Of a DNA stretch of 64,000 bases, positions 23,083 through 34,723 are shown in pieces (within the stretch, counting starts at the first letter, position 1; each line of letters begins with the position of its first letter). Under the pieces are notes generated by a model that did not search any database, was not told the DNA's origin, and saw nothing but the letters and a program-made list of their open reading frames with translations. Location: NCBI RefSeq assembly GCF_004193775.1, contig NC_041006.1:25348388-25412387 (forward strand). The letters run 5' to 3'. The translations under genes and the position numbers were made by a program. This DNA is from Glycine soja (Eukaryota; Streptophyta; Magnoliopsida; Fabales; Fabaceae).

Positions 23083-23290
23083 TAACCTTTTTGGTTTTGC
23101 TTCTTTCTTTTTCATTGGTTTCTCAAAGTATCTATTGCATTGTCATTTCCCGGTTTCTGGAATCACAATCACAAATACTTTGTCTGCGCAACCCACTCTG
23201 AATCCCGAACAAGAAAAATGTGCCGGTGTCCTTAGACCTTAGCTCTCATACCTTAGACCAAAACAATATACATTGTAAAAAAACAACGAG

Positions 23291-23560
23291 CACTACTACT
23301 AGAAAAAAAAATTTAACATGTCATTTTAACATTGATAACATTGATTTTATAAAAATTGATGTTAAAAATTGAGTAGTGACATAATTGTAAATAAATCGAA
23401 TTCGTTAACATCAATTTTTTAGAAAACTGATGTTAAGTGTCGATATTAACATTGATTTTTAAAAAATCGATGTTATGTGTATATGTTAACATCTGTTTTT
23501 TAAAACCGATGTTGTTGTATTAATTGTTAACATCGATTTTTATCGATGTTGTATTGTTTC
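23291..23560. repeat. Subterminal hairpin repeats of the old CACTA element
   Basis: Several diverged inverted pairs (AACATTGATTTT...AAAATTGATGTT, AACATCGATTTTTATCGATGTT) follow the CACTA end. They are more decayed than those of the nested element, so the element is older. Confidence 0.7.
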
Positions 23561-23683
23561 CTAAATTAATTGTGAATTTATACCAGACTCTCATCTTCTG
23601 TCTCGACTTGACCAATTTCCTAACCCTAGACCTCTGCCCTTTCGCTTAACCACCCTCTCATTTGCAGTTGCAATAGTGAAATA

Positions 23684-24020
23684 ATGAAGGAGGAGGAATC
23701 AACAGCAATTCCGATTGAGGACGAAGACGATCCTTCATCAACGCTTCTGGATCTCACGAGCTACCAGCTCCACGACCTTGACTTGGTCGAGTTGCCACCC
23801 AATCTTACTGCGAATCGCTTGTCCCTGCTGGACCCGCACATAGGGAACCTCTCCCATCTCAAGAAGCTTTCCCATTGTGAAAACCTAGCCGTCGTTCCCC
23901 TCTCTTTCCCCAAAACGTCGTCTCCTCTCTCAAGGTAACTCCCAATATCGTTCATTAACGCTTTTCATGCAGGAGCTTGTGCTGTGGGATAATCAATTGA
24001 AGCGGCATTTTCTTTGCCCA
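23684..24020 (+). pseudogene. Captured SDS22-like LRR gene fragment (PP1 regulatory subunit)
   Basis: A first exon starts at ATG 23684 (MKEEESTAIPIEDEDD), continues with LDLTSYQLHDLDLVELPPNL and leucine-rich text (NRLSLLDPHIGNLSHLKKLS), and ends at a GT at 23935. After an intron ending in CAG (23972), ELVLWDNQLK resumes. This matches, from memory, the N-terminus of plant SDS22-like leucine-rich-repeat proteins, which regulate protein phosphatase 1. Relatives read NLTELDLTANRLS, so a few residues (ELDL) are lost here. Only the first repeats remain and the text dissolves after about 24020. It follows the CACTA end directly, as expected for a gene piece captured by the transposon. Not a functional gene. 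Confidence 0.75.
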
Positions 24021-24106
24021 TTGGTACCTCCATCCATTTCCTCCCTTCACTCCTTCCCTTATTTACTTAAACAGCAATTTGATGATGTTGTTTCTTTGTG
24101 TCGCAG

Positions 24107-24226
24107 CGATTTCGCGGAGGTTCTAGACGTGTATGAGAGGGGAGATGGGCTCTACTAGTACACCGAACGCAAACCTTCCTCCGAAGCCATGCATTTGGGA
24201 CACGTGATTCCCTTTATGTTCACTAA
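24107..24226 (+). pseudogene. Captured tryptophanyl-tRNA synthetase exon
   Basis: The segment lies between a CAG acceptor (24104-24106) and a GTGAGT donor (24227). It reads DFAEVLDVYERGDGLY, a TAG stop (24156-24158), then YTERKPSSEAMHLGHVIPFM and FTK. Cytosolic plant TrpRS has the same run around its ATP-binding HIGH-type motif (here HLGH), with LYTGRGPSSEA in place of the stop and TERKPSSEA. It is a single exon with kept splice borders, out of its gene context, with a nonsense codon and changed residues. It is 80 bp after the SDS22 piece and was probably picked up separately by the same CACTA element. Confidence 0.8.
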
Positions 24227-25375
24227 GTGAGTGAGTTCTTTGCGTTTTTCGATTTTAATTTGAAGAATTTTGAAATGGAATTTGACTTTTAATTTGTGAA
24301 TCTAGTGTGTTGTTTTTGTAAACTATGAGTTGATTTTGAAGAGCGAGTTCACATTTTGGTAGCTGAATTGATTAACAATAGCTAGTGACTTGTTTCTAGA
24401 GCGAGTTCCCTGGGTTGGATGGTTATGGCGGTCCCTTGTATGCAGGAACTGACTTTCCCATATACCTGCCCTAGACTAGGACTCACTAGAGTTTTTCAAA
24501 TTGAATATAGTGTAATCTGACTTGAATAGAATAATTTTTAATTGGATGCTAACAAAGAATTAATGTATCTTCATTGTGACAGACTTGAATAGAATACTTT
24601 TTGTTTCATCACCAGGAACTTCCTTACACTGTTTTCCAACAGCAAGCCCTGGAACTATGTCCTAGGGTGAGTCCATTTATATATTTGAAAAAATAATGCT
24701 ATGCTATCATTTTTATTCTTAGGTAAAGTGCATCAGGTCCCATTTTACTATGTTTTAAATAAATTAATGAAAAGAGGAGCTTAAGAAAGTGCTATTGTAA
24801 TTCATCTTGAATATATGTAAAGCCTAATTACAATTGCACTTTGCATAAAGTTGTTGTAGCTTCTGCAGACATGCTGAATGCTCTTTGTATATGCGGGTCA
24901 GTCATTTATTATTACGACAATTTAGTGCATCCAACTTATTCACCTAAAGTGTTCATTTTATTTATAGAAAAAAAAGTAGAAATGGTAATTTACTACAATT
25001 CCAGACCTCATCCATAATTTTGTTGATTAAACTTAAGTCACAATATTTGAACTTGAATCGGGAACATATTTGCAGGGAATTAAAACTCAGTTAAAATAAA
25101 AACTGTTTAATAAACATTTAAATGTATTTGATTAGAGGAAATAAATTAGGAAAAAGGAAGTTAGTTAGAGGGTGTGAATGTGTGATTGAATTGAGACTTC
25201 AGTAGGAGAATTTTCTAGTTTCTAATACTGGGAGGGTTACACTTTCATTTGATTCTTCATCTTCTTGTATCTTGTTGATACTTAGCTAGGGATTGAGGAA
25301 GTGCCAAAATAAAAATCCTAGTTTATTTCTCTAATTTGGATCATTCTTATTAGATTGTTGTCACAATTTGCTCTA
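24227..25375. other. Intron-like DNA between captured exons
   Basis: Mostly non-coding. One exon-like piece, about 24617-24668, follows a CACCAG acceptor and ends near GTGAG; it reads NFLTLFSNSKPWNYVLG. I cannot assign it to a gene. Confidence 0.35.
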
Positions 25376-25472
25376 TCAAATTGGCAAGAGCATTGACAAT
25401 CGTGATGTTGCATCATTGGTTAATAACGATGATCCTACCTACATTGAGATATGGAACCTTGTCTTTATTCAA
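25376..25472 (+). pseudogene. Captured alanyl-tRNA synthetase exon
   Basis: The reading [18 protein letters not shown], followed by [13 protein letters not shown] and a GT at 25473, matches the conserved AlaRS region that reads [12 protein letters not shown] and EIWNLVFIQ in plants. That region belongs to the aminoacylation core. The 5' border is unclear, the neighbouring exons are absent and a few residues are changed, so it is a fragment. It lies in the same old CACTA interval as the TrpRS piece. Confidence 0.75.
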
Positions 25473-25614
25473 GTATTGTAATGATTTACAGAGTGCCTTA
25501 CTGCCTTCTTTATTAAAAAAATTTGGAAGCCTATGGACATGAAATTAGAAAAAAAGAATCATATATAAAATTTAAAAATGAAACTAATAAATGCTTTGCT
25601 TATACTTGTACTAC

Positions 25615-25790
25615 ATTAAATTTCCAGATGCTTTGAGTTATGGCTCCCATTGTCCCAGTTGTATTACCATGCTAAGCCTTCCTTAGAGATATTATGTCAT
25701 ATGGCACCCGGTGTACAACCTTGCTATCAACATGGACAATTCTTTTGCTTCTATTTTAGAGTTTGTGAAAAACACTACCTGGGTGAAATA
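25615..25790 (+). pseudogene. Exon-like fragment of unknown gene
   Basis: After TTTCCAG (25627) the DNA reads LWLPLSQLYYHAKPSLEIL in one frame. From about 25710, YNLAINMDNSFASILEFVKN appears in another. Both look like protein text and not random A/T-rich frames, but I do not recognise the gene or genes. Confidence 0.35.
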
Positions 25791-25850
25791 TATAATAAAC
25801 AACGACAAAAGGTTTATTATTTCAAATCATCATCAAATAAATATAGATAT

Positions 25851-26438
25851 TTTTACTAATTCCATTTTCACATGCCACTTTCACTCATTAATATTAATTT
25901 TTTTATATCTTTAAATAGCACATGCTTGTTAAACATTCAAAAAGAAATTAATCTTACTGCCACATACATTATCTAATCCTATAATATATATGATATGGTA
26001 ATAAACTAATAAAATAAATTCATGTTGAATGTCAATATAAAAATATTTTATGATAATAAACTAATAAGATTCCAACACCGCCATTCGCGAGATTTCTCTA
26101 TTGAAAAAAATGCAGCATATCTTAATTAGTTTTACTTTTATTGAGTAAAACTAATTAGTTTTACTAATTCCATTTTCACATGCCACTTTCACTCATTAAT
26201 ATTTATTTTTTTATATCTTTAAATAGCACATGCTTGTTAAACATTCAAAAAGAAATTAATCTTACTGCCACATACATTATCTAATCCTATAATATATATG
26301 ATATGGTAATAAACTAATAAAATAAATTCATGTCGAATGTCAATATAAAAATATTTTATGATAATAAACTAATAAGATTCCAACATCGCCATTGAAAAAA
26401 ATGCAGCATATCTTAATTAGTTTTACTTTTATTGAGTA
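25851..26438. repeat. Tandem duplication, unit about 300 bp
   Basis: About 25851-26146 is repeated at about 26159-26438 with very few changes (for example GTTGAATG versus GTCGAATG). The second unit lacks a short stretch near CCATTCGCGAGATTTCTCT. The units are separated by a short copy of TAAAACTAATTAGTTTTA. Confidence 0.85.
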
Positions 26439-26501
26439 TTATTTATTTGTCCAATGTTACCACGGAGGAAGTCAATGATCCGAATTATTACCGGAATTAA
26501 C

Positions 26502-26502
<1 letters not shown>

Positions 26503-26571
<69 letters not shown>
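26503..26571. repeat. (ATT)n microsatellite
   Basis: About 23 uninterrupted ATT units. Confidence 0.95.
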
Positions 26572-26573
<2 letters not shown>

Positions 26574-26879
26574 TTGGCTATTGTGAAGGAGGAAATATGT
26601 AAGTCGTGATTTCATTATAATATTAAATTAAGTGTTTGAGGAACTCAGAACATATGTGAAACATTTTGTCAGTTGCTTCATTATATTATAATATTAAATT
26701 AAAAAGGTCAATGGCATTCACTTTCCTGAAGAGGTTGCTGCTCTTGTAGCAATTAATTCCTTTTACTTTTGAGCTTGACATGAACAAATTTCATTCTTTC
26801 ATCCCTACGTGGAAGTTTTATGAAACTTAACAAATTAATAAATTCACTATAAATCTATTCACTCATTTATTTTTTCTTT

Positions 26880-27155
26880 TTTCCTTTATTTTCTTTGCAG
26901 AAGTTTGCGAATCTAACTATCTTGAATCTTGACAAGTACAATTTTTTAACTAAGATATGTGATGTGTCTGTCTGAGTTATTTTGATAAATTTCACCTTTA
27001 AGTTTAAATGTTGTTATGATTCCAAATTAATAACTTTTTCATTCCTTTCCTTTCCTCGTTAATCCTCCTAAAGGTTGCTTCCTTTGACATGTGAAATTCT
27101 AGTACGAATGCAGGGAATTCAGAGGATCGATCCTCGGAGTTATGCCTCATCAATG
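26880..27155 (+). pseudogene. LRR-like exon remnants next to the nested CACTA
   Basis: After TTCTTTGCAG (26901) the DNA reads KFANLTILNLDKYN. Near 27077, LPLTCEILVRMQGIQRID follows. The wording recalls the leucine-rich part of TIR-NBS-LRR genes, but the match is short and from memory. The nested CACTA begins 75 bp later. Confidence 0.25.
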
Positions 27156-27244
27156 GGTACATGCATTATATTTGTCAACCTTGATTATCCTTTTGTACTA
27201 AGGCTTAATATTAATTATTGTCCGTACTTGCACTACTACAAAAA

Positions 27245-27705
27245 GCAGTTTTAACATCGGCTTATTAACATCAGTTTTATACAAAACCGTTGTTAAGTTA
27301 AACGCGGTGGCATATTTGTAAATAAAGTATCATTCTTAACATCGGTTTTCCAAAAAACCGATGTTAATGCATACACGTTAACATCGATTTTTTGGAAAAC
27401 CGATGTTAACTAATGATGTTAACATCGGTTTTTCAAAAACCGATGTTAACGTATAATATGTTAACATCGGTTTTCCAAAAAATCGATGTTAATGCATACA
27501 CGTTAACATCGGTTTTTAAAAAACCGATGTTAACTAATGATGTTAACATCGGTTTTTCAAAGACCGATGTTAACGTATGATATGTTAACATCGGTTTTCC
27601 AAAAAATCGATGTTAATGCATACACGTTAACATCGGTTTTTGAAAAACCGATGTTAACTAATGATGTTAACATCGGTTTTCCAAAAAACCGATGTTAATA
27701 TATTT
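27245..27705. repeat. Left subterminal hairpins with a 124-bp higher-order unit
   Basis: Ten or so copies of TTAACATCGGTTTTT facing AAAACCGATGTTAA form hairpins about 41 bp apart. Three spacers alternate in fixed order: GCATACACG, TAATGATG and GTATAATATG. GCATACACG returns at 27369, 27494 and 27618, so three hairpins make one unit of 124-125 bp. Such repeats bind the TNPA-type protein in En/Spm elements. Confidence 0.85.
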
Positions 27706-27709
27706 TTTT

Positions 27710-30700
27710 TTAATTATTTATATATTTTAAAAAAATCATATATTGCGTTATTAATTATATTTTAATTAAAAAAATATAATAATTAAGAAACAATTATAAA
27801 TTCAAAAGGTAAATATTTAAAAATTAAACTAAATTTTTAAAATGAATTTCGTAATTTTAATTTTATTATTATTTAATCAACAAAATTTGATCAGACTTCG
27901 CCATATTTTTTGTCATTTGATTAAGCAAAGTTTTTTCTTCACTGCTTAAATGACCAACATACAAATGAAGGTGAAATTTAATTTTTTGGTTATTACCAAA
28001 TGCATTGTATTAAGAGTAAATAGTGGATGCTACTAAGAAAAAGAGTAAATAGTGTATGTTAATAATTTAATTTTTTACACTAATATTTAATAATAAATTA
28101 TTATGTACAATTTTTTTTCTCATGTTAGTTATCCTAAAAATTGTAGTAATAATAAATTTTAACTAATGAATGATATAAAAAAATTATATGGTTTCTTTAT
28201 AGAAATTAAAATCTTGCATAACTTTTTTTTGTCAAAGATCGATCTACTGCAAATGTCCAAATGTAGTGTGTGACTACTATCCAAGTAAGTGTAGGGTCGG
28301 ATTGATTAATTTTTTTTATTCGTAAAAATTAAACATAAAAATATATAATAACTATTCAACCAAGAAAAGACAAAAAAAATAATTGTTTAGTCAGATCTCT
28401 TTGACCGATAAAATAATTTATTTCAATGGACATATTTCAGAATAAATATAAAATCATTGTTATTTATAAAAAAATTCTAAAAATTAATTTAAGATATGAT
28501 TCTTGCATAATACTAAATACATGCCATTAAAAAGATACATATTTTAACAAATGTGATTATATCCCATGAAAATTAATCAACATTATATTGATTTGCTCAA
28601 AAAGATCCAAATTTTTAAAATTATATTGAGCTTTATAGAGTCAAAAACTTTAATTATGATGATTATTTAAAATAGAAAAAATTTACAATTTATTATATAA
28701 AAAATAATTGTTAATAATTAAAATGCACTATGCATGATTATTGAAAAACATAAGTATCCATGTATTCCTGATTTTTTTTAATTTTTATTTGAAAACTTTG
28801 ATTATAGAAAAATAAATCAAATATTAAGTTGTATTTTGATAAATTGTTGGTCCAAATAGTAGTGGGTTAAAGTAAGATTTTGGATTTGGATCTCGTAGAT
28901 GAAAAAAAACATTGTTAAGTAGTTTAAGACCATCACGTCATCCATGATTCCGACCAATAATCATAATAAGTGAATAATAATTATTGTATTATTCATTGAT
29001 CTAAGGGATTTTAATTAATTTAAAATTTTAAATTATCTATATGTCACATAATTATTGATTAGGATCATAGATAATATGATAGTCCGAATCACTTAATAAT
29101 TTCTTGATTGAGAGGGAAGAACATATGAAATCATTTTATTTAAAAAGTCATGTAATCAAGTTCATATGTAGGATCTTTAAGCATTTTATCTTCAACCATT
29201 TTATTTGATTAATCTAGAATATTTCATCTAATTGATTGAGATGATAAAAATTATTTTGGTTATCATCAAACATGTGTCTAAAGCCACTATGAAGCATTGT
29301 AACATCATAAAAAAATATATTTTAATCCATATATTCACTACAAAGAATCATTCATCAAAAAATAAAAAAAATATGACACAACAATATTCCAATAGAAAAA
29401 TACAAAGAAACAACACAATAGAATTTGATAGAGGACAAAATCACAAGAATCTGATTTTGGTAGAAGTCGTTGGGCCTGTGACTTTTTAGTTTTCCTTTTT
29501 TTTAATATGTTTGAAATAGAGGTCGTAGAATATGTAGGGATTTTTTTCTTTTTTGAAATAAGTATTATTAAAATAAAAATTGATTTAATTTATTTAATAT
29601 GATTATTTTAATATTAATGATAAAATATTTATTTACTAATAAAAGGTAAGAAAAATGCGAAAAAGAAAGAAATAAATCATGGATAAACTCACGACTCCAA
29701 ATTGGAATTAAACAAAAAAAAAATGAGGTTGCAAGGGGTTTCATGACTTTGGTGAGGACAATTTTTTTTAAGAAAAGGAAAATTAAGACCATTGTAATTT
29801 AATTTTTACAACATAGATTTTAATGTGCAAATGTGGTTTACCAATTGTTTAGATTAATAAAGAGAAAAAAATTAAAAGGAATGAAAGAAAACAAATAAAA
29901 ATTAAAGATAAATATAGTCAAAAAAAGTGTTGTTTAGGCAAATAGAAAAAAAGAAAAATAAGTGGAAATATTAATATTACTTGTTTGAATGAACGTAAAA
30001 GAAATAAAAAATAAATAATTAATTATATTAAATTATTTTATATTAATTAAAAAAATACGCAAATATATTTCAAAAACAATTTTTAAAAAATTTACTTTAT
30101 AAAAAATCATCAGATAAAGGCATCTAATGCACCACAACAGCTCACCAACATTAGTCTTTGTTTTTTATGTCTTTCCCTTTCATATAAAAAAAAATTATTC
30201 AACTTCATTTTTTTAAGTTTGTACTTTTCTAATTTTTATTATTATAAGATATTTTGTTTATTTTTAATGCTTATAAGTTTATGTTTTTTAATTTTAATTT
30301 TTAAAAACAAGAACTTATGGAAACTATAAAATAAAAAAAAATAAAATCTTAAAAAGATTATAATTAAAAAACGTACAAACTTATAACTTTTATAAGAATT
30401 TATAATAAGCAAAAAAAAATTTACAAAAATCAAAACTGAAAAATTACTGACTTACGAAAACTAAACTTATGAATACCAAAAACGAAAAAACGTTAACTTG
30501 AACCAAAAATATCATCGTAATGCTATGTGAAAAAATTTAAAAATCTGCTCCTTCCTCTCACTCACTCAGTCACTCACTCTCCCTCGCCCCTAAGGAAAAT
30601 TTAAAGATTTTTTGTGTTTATAGCATAAATATTTAAAAGAAAAGAAAATTAAAATGCATACACAAAATAATTATTCAAATATTTTTTTAGAGTATCATTT

Positions 30701-33700
30701 GAAAATGATAAGAAAAAAATATTTTTAAAATTATAAAACAATTTTTATTATTTTATCCATAAATCCAACTCACCCCTAAGGCTGTGTTTGGCAGCATTGA
30801 AATAGCCTCGAAATATTTGAAATCAATGGGTTTTATGCTGTAGATTTTCTTCTCTGGAATGCCAAGAAATGCCTAGAAATAAGTACCGTGCTTGCAGTGT
30901 TACGTGAATATCCCTTGGTCTCTTGTTTTTCTACTCTTTCCGTGAGTCGATGCTCTTTGGGTTTGCTTCTTTTTTCATTGGGTAATAACGTATTTTATTA
31001 TAAATTGTTTTTTTTATAATCAACTCAATTTAATTTAAATATTTTTTCCTTCAACTAAACAACTTCTATTTTCTCTATATTTTTCATCTATTTCTTTCTT
31101 CTTTTCTTTTCTAACATACTTATTTCATCTCCCTCTATTTCTTCTCCATTTACTGAAATATAAAAAATATAATAATTTTTTAAAATTAAAATAGAGTATA
31201 AAAAATATAAAATTTCTCTGCAGTATTATTTTTTTTCTTCTTAAAAACAAACCCAGCTTAAAGAATGAAAGGAAGCAACGCTTTATAAAGAGAGGTATAA
31301 GATTGTTTTCTTTTCTTTTAATTTGAAAAAGTGCGGTTGAAGTTAGAAAAAAGTGGAGGGGAGCAGGTGAGAATAATACGGTAGGACACATGGAGTTGAG
31401 TTCGCGGACGCAAAGTCATAGTTGAAACCGATTAATTCGGGTTCCGTGAAGTGACAAAGACTCTCACTCTGACTCCATTACTCTTTTGTTTTGTTTCCTT
31501 CCCCACTCTCACTCACTCACTCACCTTCCTTTGTTACCCTTCACTTGCACGTTCAGCACACTATCCTCTTAACAAAACCAGTGTTCACACTTCACAGACA
31601 CAAGAATCCTACACAACAAGGGAAACCAAACCAGGCACATCATTAACACACGACACAAACAACCTCACTACTCTTCCACCTCAGGGCTCGAGAAGAACCA
31701 GGTGTGCCTCATATTTATTTTATCTCATGATTTATGAAATCTATATCCTTCCACTATCTCATGAGGTGTTTTAGTTTAGCCTTAATTAATTGGAACATTC
31801 AGCTGACTAATGGTGATGACCTTAGGGCACTTGTTGGCTGCGCCATTAATAAAAAAGTTTAGAAGGGGCCAGTAAAAGAATAGTGAAGAAATAGAAATAA
31901 AAAGAAGGATATATACTCCAAGTTTACAAGGGGCCAGTAAAATAATAGTGCAGAACTTGTAAATGTAAATCATTATTATAGAAAGATATATAAATTTACT
32001 GACCCACCAATAGCCCACTACTAGTACACAAGGAATATTCAAATTTTACCCAATACCAGTTTATTATAATTACCCATCTCAAGTTAAGAAAGCAGTCCAT
32101 CATATTCATATATAATAAGAATATTTTATGTTGCTAGATGCTAAATAGCCTACTATAATGTTTTAACTAATTACTAATGTGATATTAGATTTTGTGTTGC
32201 TAGATTTTATGTTTTAACTAATTACTAATGTGATATTAGATTTGTCATTGTTGACGATGTCATGCATCCATTAATCCTTGTAAGTCAAACTGCGTCTGAC
32301 AGTCAAAATGGAACTTATTCATATTCAGATATTTGAGCAAGATGGTCATCCATATATAACAGGGTAAATCAATTATTGATATTTATGATCCAATTGCAAC
32401 AGAAAAGAAGGTTAACTAACGCCACGTATACATGCACGTTCTAAGATAAAACCATTCAGTAGGACTTGTCCAAGAAAAGAATAAAATAACTAAGGGAAAA
32501 AAAAGGCAAACAAATATTCAAAAGAAAGAAAATCATGAGCAGTATTTAATTCACAAGTCGCGTGTTTTTTTTCTTCTTATCGACAAAAATAAATGGTTAC
32601 TCCCTCGGTCTTTACATATAAGATTATTTTAATTAATTCATATATTTTTTTAAAAATAATTAATAATATTAATAATATTAAATTTATTAAACATTTGTAT
32701 TATCTTGTTAAAATTATCTTTAAGTTTATTAAGACTTATAATCTCTTTCTTTTTATTTAATTGTTTCTATATTTAATTAATTAACTAATTTGTGTTAGTC
32801 ATCGTATAAGAGAAATATTATATTTATGTTCTTTTTATGTAACTATATTTATATTTTAAATATATAGCATTTATTATGAAATAATAAAAGATATTTAAAT
32901 AACAAATTAATACAAAACACAATTTAAAAAAAATCTTATAAAAAGGAATAAATAAAATTAAAAAAAGATTTTTATAGTTAAAAATCAAAATCATAATTAT
33001 TAATTTTTATCATCAAAAAAATCGAACGCTACCTTTCCTTCCATATTTTTTTTGCATTCAACAAACCTTATAATTCCACGTAATTTTAGTGTTTATTTTA
33101 AGAATTAGTAATTAGTAATTTCTTTGTCATTGTTATTATTTCTTGATTTGATCTAATAATCAAACTTATAATTCTTGCCTCCTTTGTGCTTTACATTTAA
33201 GTTACAAGGATGATTATATATCTTACATTCCCCGGCCCTTTTCTTTCTTATGTTTACTAATTTTTAAAAAATTGCCATTTAGTAATGGACAACAAAATGC
33301 CAATTTTTAATTGTTTTTTGCGTGAAAATTCTGGTATAGATCAAGGAAAAAACTAATTAACGTAAAGTGCCCTATATGAATGTAAGTGTATATAGGTCTG
33401 ATTCATTTCAAGTCTTGTGAAAATGTGTTGTCTTTAGGATAATGAAAGAATAGTATTTGTGTCACGTGCATGACTTCATTATTTGTGTTTAGCCATTCCT
33501 TATTCTTGGTTTTCAAATTAAGGATGCTACATATACAAATTGAATGCGTCATAGGCAGGGAAGAGAAGAAAACAACAATTAAGACAAACAAACAAAGGCA
33601 TGGGAGGAGTAAAAATTTTCCACAGATATATGCCTTCTCTTTTCTTTCTAATAAATAAGCAGAGAGTAATGAGATTTGATTTGTCCAATTAGAGAACACA

Positions 33701-33968
33701 CACAAAACTCAGCACAGTCGTGTTTGAATCCCCACCTCCCACATCTCTCGTACATATAATCACATATACTCTCTCTTTACTTATTATCTGGTCCTATAGT
33801 TGTCTACTCATCTTAATATTTTATATTAAATAGTTGTATTCCATATATAATTATTTCTTTACTTAGATTATGTCTTTTCTATGAGTTGGAGACAAAATTA
33901 AACTATATGCAAAATTGTTCTCACCTCCCACAATGCAGTTCTGTGATCTTGTGAGAGGTAATAGAAGT

Positions 33969-34008
<40 letters not shown>

Positions 34009-34723
34009 CGAAAAGAGAAAGAAGTAAGACATTTTTTTGATATAATTTAGAATAAATTGTTCTCGTATCTTTTGAGCGCTTGTTATACTTAATCTTACTC
34101 TTTTTTTTTATCATACACAAGATTGTCTTATGTAGGTGTTCATTCAGTTATTTCTTTGATTCTTGCTTTCATTTTGGACCGTGCTGCTCATCATCACAGG
34201 TACAAATGTTTGTTACCAATGAATATTTTTATTACATGTTCACTGCCATTAATGACAATTGATATATGCTATACAAATTGTGTTCATGATGAGTGAACCT
34301 TAGATTCCCGTTTGAGATTGGATGCAATGATTCTTGCGGACAGTTTGCATTAATCATTGTATTCAATCTTGAATTGTCCGTTTTGACAGTTTGGGGAGAC
34401 TGATATTTTTATGGTAGATTCGTGTTAAGGTTAAAATTATTTTGTTTCATTTGATGAAATTTTGGTAATGCATTTCTAGTTGTTCTCTGAGTGCATACTT
34501 GATTATCGGGAAATTAATTTCACCGATTTCATGTCGTGTACTTGGAGACCAATGCGAAATGCTGCCAAAATTTTGTCAAATTTAACAAAATAGAATTAAC
34601 CCTGATGTATGAAGCTACCATAAAAGACAATCTTGCCGAATGGGATAGGGCCACACCTTTAATAAAAAAGTGAGATTTTCATGCATCGAATAACTTTGAG
34701 AGTATGACCGAGTTATTACTTAG
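27710..34723. other. Non-coding 5' half of the CACTA element
   Basis: About 7 kb, very A/T-rich, without a supported gene. Small features include a degraded mariner-type (Stowaway-like) end CTCCCTCGGTCTTTACAT near 32600, a short direct repeat of ACTAATTACTAATGTGATA near 32165 and 32218, and a stretch at 31450-31700 rich in C and in CACTCAC words. That last stretch ends in AACCAGGTGTG and could be a captured 5' UTR. The transposase promoter probably lies in the last kilobase. Confidence 0.45.
33968..34009. repeat. (GT)n(TA)n microsatellite
   Basis: About nine GT units pass directly into about eleven TA units. Confidence 0.95.

Noticed and set aside
27245..27705. CRISPR-like array or miRNA precursors in the hairpin repeats
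   Set aside because: The repeats are inverted pairs at a transposon end with CACTA termini and near-constant short spacers, which is not CRISPR layout. Hairpins are shared family-wide, so a specific miRNA is not supported.
29232..30433. ORFs in the A/T-rich 5' half of the CACTA element
   Set aside because: Lys/Asn/Ile/Phe-rich translations typical of A/T-rich non-coding DNA; no conserved motif.
31451..31774. 107-codon frame with a hydrophobic start
   Set aside because: It is low-complexity pyrimidine-rich DNA resembling a 5' UTR; no domain and no continuation after the likely splice site.
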